Shown here piece by piece: positions 1 through 9,178 of a stretch of 10,023 nt of DNA. This stretch comes from Periconia sp. R9002 (taxonomy: Eukaryota; Ascomycota; Dothideomycetes; Pleosporales; Periconiaceae). Position 1 is the stretch's first letter, and the number at the start of each line of letters is the position of its first letter. Under the pieces are notes generated by a model that searched no databases, was not told where the DNA came from, and saw only the letters and a program-made list of their open reading frames with translations. The stretch spans positions 1 through 10,023 of the forward strand of contig JAMAHW010000263.1 in assembly GCA_023627715.1 (NCBI GenBank). Direction: 5' to 3'. The translations under genes and the position numbers were made by a program.

Positions 1-1307
1 CTTATAAGATAAAAGAGATTTATAAGTATATTAAAACTTATAGAAACTAATATAAGAGTATCTAATAATATTAGATAGAGGAAGTATTTTAAAACTAATA
101 AATTACTTCTACTTTTATAAAAAATAAAGCTAAGCCTATTATTTCTTACTTAGAACTACCTAAGAAAACTATAATAAAAGTATAAGCTAATCTAGCTATT
201 AATAAGTTAGTAGACTAGTTTAAAAATATATAACTTAATATTACTAACTTTAATAGTATTATAAATAGTATAGCTTATACCTCTATTATTTAGACCTTAG
301 CCTACTATACTTATTTTATTATAAAAATACTAAGTAACTAAGTAATAAAACTAAAACTTAGTTTTAGTAGTAATCTACTACCCTAAATTTTTAGTTAATA
401 AAAGACTAATAGTCTTATAAATAGATATAAGTACCTAGTAAATAGTAAACGTTTTTTATCTACTAGTAACTAAAGGTACTTTAGCTATAGCGTAAGAGAC
501 TACTTAGTAAAGAACTATAAACTACTAAATAAGCTATAAAAAAATAGTTAGTACTATTTTAAAAAAAATATAGATAGATAACTAAGAGGCACCTATTAGT
601 ATAGTTATACTTCTAACCTACTAGGTAAAATTACTAGAGTCCCTAATAAAAACTAATATATCTACCTATTATAGAAAGTAACTTAGTAATTTAACTACTC
701 TACTAAAGATCTAACTAAGCTATTTTAAGTTATAGTACTAAAGCTTAACTCTACTTCTAATACTTTATATTATAATAATACTAAAGTATAGTATAATTAT
801 ATAAATAGAAAGTTCTTCTAAAAAGAGACCCTTACTTAGAAGGTATAGTACTTTAATATAAATATAGTAGTAAATAATTATATATATAGCCTAAAAGTAT
901 TTAGTTTAAATAAAGTAGATAATTAGTTTATTTTATTAAATACTAATATAAGTAATAATAACGCTAAAAAATCCTATATAAACTAATAAAAAAGACTACC
1001 TACTAGGACTTCTAGTTAGAAAGAACCTATATAAAGAGATACTTAAGTAAATAAGCCTACTATACTACCTACTACTATATATACGCCTATAAGTAATAGA
1101 ATACTTAAATAAGTTATTAATTAAATATATAAGTAGAGTATAGAGTAAGATATAGATAAACTAGTACTTTACTAGTAATAGTAAAACTCTATACTTTAGT
1201 TAACTTAGATATTACTCTAAGATAAAGATATACCTAATATTAATATTCTTTTCTAGTAATTTTAATAACCTATTAACACTCTCTTTATAATTCTTTATCT
1301 TATAAAA

Positions 1308-1319
1308 TAATAATAATAA
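1308..1319 (+). repeat. (TAA)4 microsatellite inside the left coding relic
   Basis: Four tandem TAA triplets lie in register with the reading frame of the relic. The simplest reading is a former CAA run (polyglutamine) turned into stops by RIP, in a stretch with other probable Q codons just upstream (around 1246-1268). This is inference from the frame. Confidence 0.45.
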
Positions 1320-2800
1320 GTAAGTAAAAAATAGAAAGATAATATAAATCTAGTATTAACGTAACTTATATAATAAAAAGTAAAAAGGCTTTTAATTAAA
1401 AACTTTACTACGTACCTAATAATTTACTAACTCTTATTAGAATTACTATAAAAGAAAGACTAAGAAGTATTATATAAAAAAACGTTAAGTAGCTAAGCTA
1501 ATATAATTATCTATATTAAGACTAGTAACTAAGACGCTATAGCTAATTAGTATTAGCTAAAATTAACTTTACTTAACACTAATTAGTTAGTACCTTTAAA
1601 TACTAAAGAAATTACTAAAGAAACTAGTACTATTATTTTAAGCTATACTAGAGAAATTATTTATAAAAATTCTAATATTTTAGATACCTACATATATAAA
1701 ATTCTAGTTAATAGATCTAAGGCGTATACTAGCGCACTATTATAGTAGGTAGTAGAAAAAAAAAAGTATAATACCTATAAACGTAAAATTATAATAGAAA
1801 ATTAATAAAAAACTTTTTTAGCTATAAAGTATATTATTAGTAGTATAGGAGACACTTAGTTAGATAAACTAGATAAGATACCTACTATATAAGTTAAGTA
1901 AGAACACTATATAAATAGAATAGTAGTTATAAGTAATAAGTTACTAGAAGTGTAGTTCTACTTTAAAGAAAATTACGCTATATACCTAATTAATAGTAGT
2001 TTTTAAATTAACCTAATAAGGGTTAGTGCTATAAACGCTCTTAAAATTCTATATAAAAAATATATTAGTAATAAACTAAAAGTATTAATTAGAGTAACTA
2101 ATATACCTAAAGCTTTTATTAGAATAGTATATAATATACCTATTTAAATTAGTAACGTAATTACTTAAATGTACTTCTAATTAGTAAAAACTCTTAGCTA
2201 TTCTATTATTTTTAGAAGACTATAGTATATAGTAGCTTAGCTAAGTATATAGTATAATACGTTTAGTTATATTACGTACTAAGTAGTATTTATAAATAGC
2301 GCTTATAATATTATTTTTATTAACGTAGACTAGTAAATTAGATACTTATAATATATAGTAACTTAGAAAAAGAATAACTACGTTACTATTATTACTTCTA
2401 AAAAAATAACTAATACCTATATTATACTAAGTATAAGTATAGAACTAAAAAGTTTAAGATAAACTAAATTTATAACTAATAGTAATAGTTTATATATATT
2501 ACTTACTTAAGAAGAACGTAAAGTTTTAATAGAAGATAACTTAACTATTTTTAAAGTACTAGAAAGTAATAATATTTTTAATTATTATATAGAGGAAGCT
2601 AAGTTACTAGTAAATATATTAGAGAGCTTATATATAGAGATTATTAAAAACTTAAAAGATTAAAAAAAAGTAATTAATTTTTTAGCTATTAGTTTAGCTA
2701 AGCTTTATAAGCTAGTAGTATAAAGAGTTTAAAATTAGATATAGAAAACTTTTATTAAGAACTTAAGTAGAATCTTTAAAGTAAATATAATATATAAGAG

Positions 2801-2805
2801 GGTTA
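2801..2805. repeat. Target-site duplication, left copy (GGTTA)
   Basis: GGTTA lies directly outside the left LTR and is repeated exactly at 9669-9673 outside the right LTR. Five base pairs is the usual duplication length for Ty3/gypsy integrases. The exact match shows that both LTR ends belong to one insertion. Confidence 0.93.
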
Positions 2806-3295
2806 TATTAAAGATAGGCTAGTAGAGGGATCGTTATGTTGCAAACTAATATTAGACTAGTACCTTAGGAGGTTTATTTAAGGAGTATAAATAAGTTAGA
2901 TAGGATAGATAAGTTTATAGAGTAAACCAAAGGTAGATTATATCTATAAACTTAAGGTTAATTACAATGTTCTAAGAGGAGCATTATTCTTAATTATATA
3001 CTTATTATCTACTTATAGTGTGTCTATTCCTTTACTCTCTACTAGGTAAGCTTATTTTATTAATTTACTATTCTTACTATAAGTTAAGTAAGTCTAGTGT
3101 TAGCTTACTCCTCTTACTGTAAGTTATATAAATTAGTTACGTATATAGCTAGTGCTAAGCCTAAGCTTACTAGTAGCCTTATAAGAAAGGTTACGTAACT
3201 TTTTTAACTAAAAGTATAGAGTTAATTATAGTTCCCTTTAGGTTGCGGTAGCGCGTAATTATTATTAGCTTATAATTACTTCTTTATTTATAATA
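2806..3295 (-). repeat. Long terminal repeat, 3' LTR of the element (left copy)
   Basis: The 490 bp align without gaps to 9179-9668. By hand I count about 36 differences, every one a transition. On the plus strand the repeat starts TATTAAAG and ends TTATAATA; with RIP reversed the ends become the usual TGTTA...TAACA inverted termini, so the TG...CA ends have been mutated. This copy keeps more CpA/TpG (for example ATGTTGCAA near 2836 and AGTGTGTC near 3018) than the right copy. Because gag-pol is on the minus strand, this is the 3' LTR. Confidence 0.95.
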
Positions 3296-3889
3296 CTATC
3301 TCCCCTTCCTATAAGTTCATCCTTAAGCCTATAAGTACCTAGTAGGTGCCCCTTCTAGTTTCGTAATCCCTTAGTCTTTTTCTATTAATAGCTAACAATA
3401 TTATTAACGTCTCGTTAGGAAACTCTTCGTCTAGCTCTTAAAATTTAACGTAATAGTTATAAATCTCTAGTTTCCTATAATTATTACTTATTAAACAATC
3501 TAAAGTGTATTACTTTACCTAATATAGGTTCTTACTTAAAATGTTTAGAATATATTTACGCTAGCTATCTGTGCGTAAATATATTATAGAAGTTATTAGA
3601 TACAACTTATAAGGAGTATGTAAAAAAAGTAGAAGCTAATAAGAAATTATTGTTAGAGGTAATTACTTAGTTAATATAAAATAAGGCAATCTTAAAGTAA
3701 GCAGAGGAGCGTATAAAGAAGAAGATATTATACTTATTAGATACTTTATAGGATTCTAGTAAAGAGGTAGACGTTATAGAGGCGGTATATCTAGCGGCTA
3801 ATACCTTAGTTAGGTTTTCTCTAGTAATGTAGTCTACTATAGCGTTTATTAACAGCGCTATAGGTGTTACTCCTTCTATTAAAAATTAA
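3296..3889 (+). pseudogene. Extra coding relic antisense to gag-pol, between pol and the 3' LTR; product unknown
   Basis: The plus frame with codons starting at 3296, 3299 and so on ends in TAA at 3887-3889. From about 3470 it reads as a helical, K/E-rich protein (for example EYVKKVEANKKLLLEV near 3614, AEERIKKKILYLLDTL near 3704). The six internal stops after 3560 all fall where Gln would suit the context. Upstream (3296-3470) the frame is S/P/R-rich with more stops, and no start is visible. A segment around 3530-3575 has two Cys codons and may once have had more, but no zinc motif can be asserted. Known family: none recognised. Some fungal gypsy elements carry an accessory ORF near the 3' end, so this could be one. 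The opposite strand is also fairly open here (fewer stops, but S/F/Y-rich and shadow-like, apart from about 3300-3440 where it is charged), so a C-terminal extension of pol is the main alternative. Confidence 0.5.
3299..3310 (-). other. Polypurine tract, plus-strand primer site of the retrotransposon
   Basis: On the minus strand AGGAAGGGGAGA stands three bases from the 3' LTR, where reverse transcription of LTR elements needs a polypurine primer. The run contains no CpA or TpG on either strand, which explains why it is intact while almost everything around it is mutated. Function is inferred from position and composition. Confidence 0.85.
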
Positions 3890-3939
3890 AGTTCTTAAGT
3901 AGGTTGCTTTATACTCTAGTATTTATTTAGTTTTTACTA

Positions 3940-4062
3940 ATAGTTTTTTAGGTGCTTCTTAGGTTCCTATATGTTATCTTCTAGTAGGTATCCCTTCTAT
4001 TTAATTAGGTATTCCTTCTTATTTTATTCTAACCTATATCGTAGTATCTTTTTAACTTTAAA
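3940..4062 (-). pseudogene. C-terminal chromodomain relic of integrase
   Basis: The frame reads KFKVKKILRYRLE, a stop, NKKEYLIK, a stop, KGYLLEDNI, a stop, EPKKHL. This matches the chromodomain pattern 'EVE.IL..R......YLVKWKGYP.EDNTWEP..HL', with both stops inside the core at Trp positions (3997-3999 and 3967-3969). In chromoviruses this domain reads histone marks and targets integration, commonly into heterochromatin. It marks the end of pol. Confidence 0.92.
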
Positions 4063-4189
4063 CTTATTATCTTCTTATAGTTAATATTTAAAGGTTTTTT
4101 ATAATAGCGTTTTAGGGTCTGCTAGTTCTAATATACTAATATAGAACCTTAAGTGTATTCTAGCGTCTTTAGGTAGATCTAATAGAAAA

Positions 4190-5220
4190 TTTACTAGTCT
4201 ACTTTATGCTTTAATTAAAAATAGTCTAACTTTAATGTAATTAAGTCTTCTATTTAGTCGTTTTATTTTAAGGTTCTTTATTTTTAAATATACTTTATCC
4301 CCTTTTTTTAGCTAAGGTGCCGTTTTTCTTTTTTTATTAATATATAAAATTTGTCGCTATTAAGCCTATCGTAACGTTTCTTATAAACGTTTATATATTT
4401 TCTATATTTCTTCTATATTGCGTATTACTTTTTCTAACTATATATATAGTAGATTTCTTTTAAAGAGGTTTAGGTGTTTCCCGTAGTATAAGTAGAATAG
4501 TAATTCTCCTATTATTTCTAATTTACTATTATTAAATGCTATCTACGCTATAGGTAGTAATAAGACCTAATTATTTTACTAGTTATTATAGTATAATTAT
4601 AAATAGGCTTTTAACGTTCTATTTATTCTTTCTATTTATCTATTTATTTTTAGATAGAATAATATTAATAATTTTCTCTATATTCTAATAGATACTATAA
4701 ATATATTCTAATAGTTAGAGGTAAACAGCTTATCTCTATCGCTTATAATTATTCTTAGTATACTATAATGTCTAAAAATACGGTCTTTTATAATTTCTCC
4801 TAGTTACGTTACTAAGAAATTCTTTCTAAATAGAATAAATTTAGCGTATTTAATTTATCTATAGATTACGTTGCATATTGCGTTATATTTAAATCTTATA
4901 ATAGGGTTTTTAGATTCTAGTAAATCCGTAATAAAGTTTATTATAATATCTTCCTATAGTTTACTTAGTATAGGTATAGGTTATAATTTACTATATAGTG
5001 TATATATAGCGTGTTTATTCTACTGGTACAGTATACACTTATTAATATATTTCTTAACTTTTTTTTATATATTTTTAAATCTATAGTTCTATTAGATTAG
5101 TTCTACTATTCTAGCAATTCTAGGGTGTCTATATACTAGATTATTATAGTGTTACTAGATAATAGTTTCTTATAATTTGTCTAGTATATTTACCGTAATT
5201 TTTATTATTATACAAATTTC
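4190..5220 (-). pseudogene. Integrase relic: HHCC zinc domain, DDE core and GPY/F module
   Basis: HHCC: His codons at 5149-5151 and 5125-5127 (HYNNLVYRHPRIARIVELI), first Cys at 5035-5037 intact, second Cys now Tyr at 5026-5028. DDE: the first Asp, in INFITDLLESK, is Asn at 4936-4938; the second Asp is GAT at 4738-4740 in SDRDKLFTSNY; the Glu is GAA at 4630-4632 in the tract that normally reads HP.TDGQTER.N. Near 4190-4320 comes RLNYIKVRLFLIKA then NFLLDLPKDARIHLRFYIS, the GPY/F module of chromovirus integrases. The enzyme would insert the cDNA; the lost metal ligands make it inactive. Confidence 0.93.
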
Positions 5221-5289
5221 TTTAGAGGGTTCTAATAATCTGTTATTATTAGTTTATAGGATTAGGAATTCCTCGTTAGTCTTTATTCT

Positions 5290-5690
5290 AATAACGTCGT
5301 GTCTGTAGCTAAGAGCGTCTACTCTACTATTATCTTTTTCTAGTATATAGACAATTTTAAACTTATATTGTCCTAATAGTTCTAACTATTATACTTATTA
5401 TTAATTTAACTTTTTTATTATAGTAAAGTACGTGAGATTTTTATAGTCTAAAAATATTATAAGCTCTAAGTAGCTTTCTACGTATACTCGCTAATATTTA
5501 AGTGTATTAACTATTACTAATAGTTCCTTATTATATATATTATATCGTTCTTCTAGCCCTAAAAACTTCCTTAAATAGTAGGCTACTAGGTACTATTTCC
5601 TATTTCTTTTTTATAGAGCTACTACTCCTTCTATAAGATCTAATACGTTAGTTTTAAGTCTTAGAGGTTCTCTACTTTAGAAAGTAATAA
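5290..5690 (-). pseudogene. RNase H domain relic
   Basis: The frame reads LRLKTNVLDLIEGVVAL near 5660, matching the 'LKTDASDFA.GAVLSQ' start of gypsy RNase H; the first catalytic Asp is now Asn (AAC at 5647-5649). It continues as YLVAYYLRKFLGLEERYNIY and then NKELLVIVNTLKY, the conserved 'PVAYYSRKL...E.NY.I..KELLAIV.A...WR' tract. This domain removes template RNA during reverse transcription. It directly follows RT in the same frame. Confidence 0.92.
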
Positions 5691-5729
5691 AGACTAGTTC
5701 TTTAATATATACTTTCTTTAATACTTTAA

Positions 5730-6620
5730 ATAACTACTATTAACTTTCTCCTTATTTCTATAATACTTCTTTTCTAGTTAGCTTAAAGAGTAGTAGCGTA
5801 ATCTTCGTAAAATCTTTAATAAACTATTAATTAAAGTTTATAAATCCTAGAAATAACTATACGTCTTTAACGTTCTTTAGTATCTTTTATTTCTTAATTA
5901 TTTAGATTTTCTTTTTGCTAATCTATACTCTATTAACTCCTATAATATATCCTAAAAATTTAACTTTTTTTTTATAGAATTTATACTTCTTTAGCTTAAG
6001 CTCTAGGCTGTAGTTCTTTAGCCTTTTAAGTACTTTTTATACATAGTATATATACTTAGCCTTATTATATAAATAGATTAGTATATTATCTAGGTATACA
6101 ACTATAAAGTTATCTAAGCATTCTTATAGTACGTTATTAATTATTACTTAATATATTATAGGGGCGTTAGTTAGGCTAAATAGTATTACTATATACTTAA
6201 AGTATCTATATCTAGTCCTAAAGGCTGTTTTCTATTTTTTGCCCTTCTTTATCCTAATAAGGTTATACGCTCTTCTTAGGTCTAGTACTATAAATATCTT
6301 AGTATTAGATAATTAGTCTCTTAGCTCTTAAATATTTAGTAGTAAGTAGTAATTTTTTATCGTAATCGTATTTAGCTTATAGTAGTTAATATATAGCTAT
6401 AGTAACTTATCTTTCTTTAGTGTAAATAAGACTAGGTATCCTACTAAAGACTTAGATTTACGTATAAATTCTTTTACTAAATTTTTATTAATATATTTCT
6501 AAAGTACTTCTAATTCTTTCTTAGATAATTAATATATTAGTTTAAATCTTAGTTACTTTCCTTCTTCTAAGTTAATTATATAATCCTATAGTTAGTGTTT
6601 TAGTAACACTCTAACTCCTT
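5730..6620 (-). pseudogene. Reverse transcriptase domain relic
   Basis: The N-terminal lead-in near 6600 reads KH(stop)L(stop)DYIINLEEGK, the usual 'H.PWDH.I.LEEG' start of gypsy RT. The first catalytic Asp is in IVLDLRRAYNLIRIKKG (GAC at 6280-6282). Then come FSLTNAP at 6160-6180 and the catalytic box YLDNILIY at 6073-6096. The second Asp of the YxDD box is now Asn (AAT at 6085-6087), explained by G-to-A after T. RT copies the element RNA into DNA; this copy cannot. Confidence 0.95.
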
Positions 6621-7079
6621 TCTTTTCTATAAATATTTCTATAAAGTTACTATATTCTAATAGTACCTTTCTTAGTGCTTTATTTATCTTCTATAGGTTT
6701 TCTACTTTAAAATTAGGTCTTTCCTTAACTTTTTTATAAGGTAGTAACTATCCCGTCTTAACTCTTATAGTATTATTTATTATTATAGAGTTAAAGTCTT
6801 ATTTTTTAAAAACCTTTTTTTATTAAAGTAATAATTACTATTATCTCCTTATCTACTAAACTAGCGTAGTATTACGTAGGTATACTAGTAATCCCTTTAC
6901 TATTTTATAGTAATTCTAGTATAATCTAACGTATCCTCTAGTTAATTTAAGGGTTCTCGTTAGTTAGCTAGGGTAGTCCTAAGATAACATTATAGGTAGC
7001 CTTCCTAAGTACGTTAAGTACTATCTCTTACTATTTACTAGAGTAAATTAAAATAGCTATTAGTACCTTATAGGTAATT

Positions 7080-7255
7080 CTCTTCGTCTAGCTATTAGCT
7101 ATTTATAGGTTGTATAGTTCTTTTTTTAGAACGCGTCGTAGTCTAGCTATATCTATTATTTCCCTTAAAATATAATTAATTTACGACTCTAAATCTACTA
7201 AAGCGTAGAGGCGGTACTTATAGTATTTCTTCTAGAGTTATATTACAACTCTTAG
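7080..7255 (-). pseudogene. Retropepsin-like aspartic protease relic
   Basis: In the shifted frame the segment reads RLYALVDLES, a stop, INYILREIIDIARLRRV, which resembles the ALVDSGA..N(F/Y)IS core of fungal gypsy proteases. The presumed catalytic Asp is GAT at 7193-7195. Downstream, at about 6900-7010, comes YNVILGLP(stop)LTNENP(stop)IN, the 'ILGLPWL..NP.INW' tract that regularly follows protease in gypsy pol. Protease would cleave the polyprotein during particle maturation. The SGA triad is not cleanly kept, so the active-site call rests on context. Confidence 0.75.
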
Positions 7256-8313
7256 TAATCTTATTATTCTAATACTAAAGTATTCTCTAATAATATATTA
7301 TTAGATTTTACTATTAGAGCTATAGGTAATCTTAGCTCCTAATTTTTATTTAAAAAAGACTTCTTATTAAACCTATTTTATCCTTTAGCGTATTAGTGTT
7401 TCTAGTAGTTATAATTTATATAGACTTACTAATTAGTATTAGTATATTCTCTATTTATAATAATATTCCGTTATACGTATTAGAAGCTAGTATATTCTAG
7501 GAAATAGTTATTTACTTACTTATCCTAAAAGTAATAATTATATAGATTATCTATATATTCTACCTATAACTATTTGCACTATTACTTATCTTAGGAAAAA
7601 AAGCTAGCTTCCTATTTTATAGAGTAGTAGTATTTATAGTACGTATAGACGTAAGCTATATAATATAGTTCTCTATACCTTAGGTTACGCTAATTATAGT
7701 TATATTATATTAGTTCTATTATTAGTATAGGTTATTTTATAGTTATTCTTATTACTTTTTTTACTTAGTTTTAATATATCTATACTTAGATTACTTTGTC
7801 CGTCTACTACTACTAAAACTTACTAGATCTATATTTTTCTACTAGTAAGTAGTAGTTTTTTTAGTGTATATAGTTATTATAACTATTTAGTAATATAGAA
7901 AATAAGTATCTAACTTTTTATTCTACGCATATTTAATACTTTATTATAATTTATCCCCTTATATTTTATAGTAGGTCTTCTATAATTTTCTTTTAGATAT
8001 TAGCGCTAAAAACTTATTATAGTATATCCTACACTTTATTACTTTTAAGGTAGTTTTTGTCGTCATCCTATAGTCCTATTACTTAGGTACCTAGGTGTAC
8101 TTCTAATAGGTAGTTTTCTCTATCTTTATACTTAAAGCTAATTCCTAGTACCTTTCTTATATCTATAGTATTCTCTTTATCTAGGGTAGAACTACTAATC
8201 TCTATAAGTATAATAATTTCCTACGTATTATTATTATTACTATTATTCTTATACTATCTTTATCTAGATAGTTCTATAATATTAATATAGCAGGTAACTT
8301 TATTTTTTTACTT

Positions 8314-8355
8314 ATAATTCCTAGTATAGTATTCTTTTTTATAGTAGTTATAGTA
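8314..8355 (-). pseudogene. CCHC zinc knuckle of Gag (nucleocapsid), RIP-mutated
   Basis: The present reading is YYNYYKKEYYTRNY. Spacing fits C-X2-C-X4-H-X4-C exactly if each Cys (TGC/TGT) and the His (CAC/CAT) were changed to Tyr by RIP, and the Glu before the His position fits a mutated Gly. All four metal ligands are lost. It lies at the Gag C-terminus before the protease, where nucleocapsid knuckles are found. A single intact Cys codon follows at 8290-8292. Confidence 0.85.
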
Positions 8356-8559
8356 TTCTACGTTTTTATTACCTATACGCTTTCTATTATCTACTTTCTT
8401 ATCCTATTTTTCTATATTATTAAGATATATAGCTTTAGGTTTATTAGAAGTATAGTATCTTACTATATAGATAGTTCTTATAGTTTAAATATAGTTGCGC
8501 TTCTTTCCTTATAGAAGTAGATAGTAATAGTTCTTTTTTTTAAACTTCTAGTTATAAAG

Positions 8560-9159
8560 TTAGTTTTCTAAGTCTAGTTTATATAGCTTATTATTAATTT
8601 TAATAGTCTCCTTAATTAATTTATTAAAGGTAATTATATCGGCTCTACTACGTCTAAGTTTCTTATAAACTTATAGCTTAAGCTCTTATTAGTATATACG
8701 CTAGAGTAATTTATCGTTCTACTTAATTTAAGCTATAAGTTATTAGAATTAGCTAGTATAGTTAGTAGCGGACGTTATCTATTTTAGCTATTAGATATTA
8801 TATTTAGTAATAGGCTTCTAAACTAACTATCTAAAGACCTTATAAATATTTACTTTAAATTTATCTTAGTCTTTAAATATATATATATTATTAGGGTCTT
8901 TAATATTGCTATCTATATAGCGTTAGACGTAAAGTAAAACCTACTTAAAAGTTTTATCTCTTATTAAGGTAGTAATAAGTATTACTTTATTAGCTTCCAT
9001 AATATAGTTATTTATATAAAAGTAGAAGTTATATTAGAGTAGCTAATCCTTTAGTTCCTTTTAATTACTATAGTAAAGCAGAAGTTTCTTAACGTTACTA
9101 TATTAACTAAAGTCTTAGTTAAGAGTAAGGGTTTAAGTATCTATATCTATATTACTTAT
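8560..9159 (-). pseudogene. Gag domain relic (retrotransposon capsid-like)
   Basis: In frame with the zinc knuckle, the translation runs through EANKVILITTLIRDKTFK (from the rare intact ATG at 8998-9000), then Q/K-rich helices and SRADIITFNKLIKETIKINN near 8640. The LITTLIRDKTFKW-type segment, followed by a Q-rich helical stretch ending in an RADIITF-like run, is the usual pattern of gypsy Gag capsid domains (the retrotrans_gag type). Gag would package the element RNA in a cytoplasmic particle. Stops here coincide with likely W and Q positions. Confidence 0.8.
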
Positions 9160-9178
9160 ATTAAAATAGTAATTAAAA

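Larger units (their letters stand above)
3..2805 (+). pseudogene. RIP-decayed relic of a large unidentified protein, 5' part, split by the retrotransposon
   Basis: One frame (codons starting at positions divisible by 3) runs without an indel from about 129 to the insertion point at 2805, some 890 codons. Positions 3-128 are in the same frame but denser in stops. About 85 in-frame stops are present, all TAA or TAG; each can be explained as CAA, CAG or TGG changed by CpA-to-TpA mutation. The frame is clearest at 1560-2160 and 2400-2800: there it has long stop-free runs with charged helical sequence (for example EEAKLLVNILESLYIEIIKN), while the next plus frame checked at 2400-2530 has several times more stops. 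The middle (about 990-1330) is rich in P, T, S and probable Q, including a (TAA)4 run that would have been QQQQ, which suggests a disordered linker between two folded parts. No start, catalytic motif or known domain was recognised. It could be a host gene or an ORF of another repeat; being RIPped favours a repeat. Confidence 0.5.
3886..9159 (-). pseudogene. gag-pol polyprotein relic (Gag, protease, RT, RNase H, integrase, chromodomain)
   Basis: Gag and the RT-to-chromodomain part share one frame (codon tops at positions divisible by 3). The protease segment, from about 7265 down to about 6815, is shifted by one base and returns to the first frame in a homopolymer patch at 6802-6820. This suggests one single-frame gag-pol ORF with two compensating small indels. 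The start is inferred at 9157-9159, where ATA AGT AAT ATA GAT would have been ATG codons before RIP; that is 19 bp from the LTR, so a later start is possible. The end is probably TAA at 3886-3888 or 3895-3897. Stops are scattered through the whole length and fit Q or W codons hit by RIP. Domain entries follow. Confidence 0.92.

Noticed and set aside
3296..3440. Minus-strand frame continuing past the chromodomain with charged residues
   Set aside because: The minus strand reads as a charged peptide here, but further along (3560-3880) it turns S/F/Y-rich like a shadow of the plus frame. Kept only as the alternative explanation for the accessory relic.
4871..5086. Plus-strand ORF of 71 codons starting with ATG
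   Set aside because: It lies opposite the integrase zinc-binding and early core region, which has clear motifs on the minus strand. Its composition (I/L/Y/S/F-rich, no charged pattern) is that of an antisense shadow, open only because this patch escaped some RIP.
8226..8245. ATT-rich run as a separate microsatellite
   Set aside because: On the minus strand it is a short Asn-codon run between the zinc knuckle and the rest of the polyprotein. It is too short and imperfect in this AT-rich context to list as a repeat.
9157..9178. tRNA primer binding site next to the 5' LTR
   Set aside because: This is the expected place, but the minus-strand sequence starting TTTTAATTACTATT has no TGG and matches no tRNA 3' end that I can name. 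RIP would have destroyed the TGG, so the site cannot be called.
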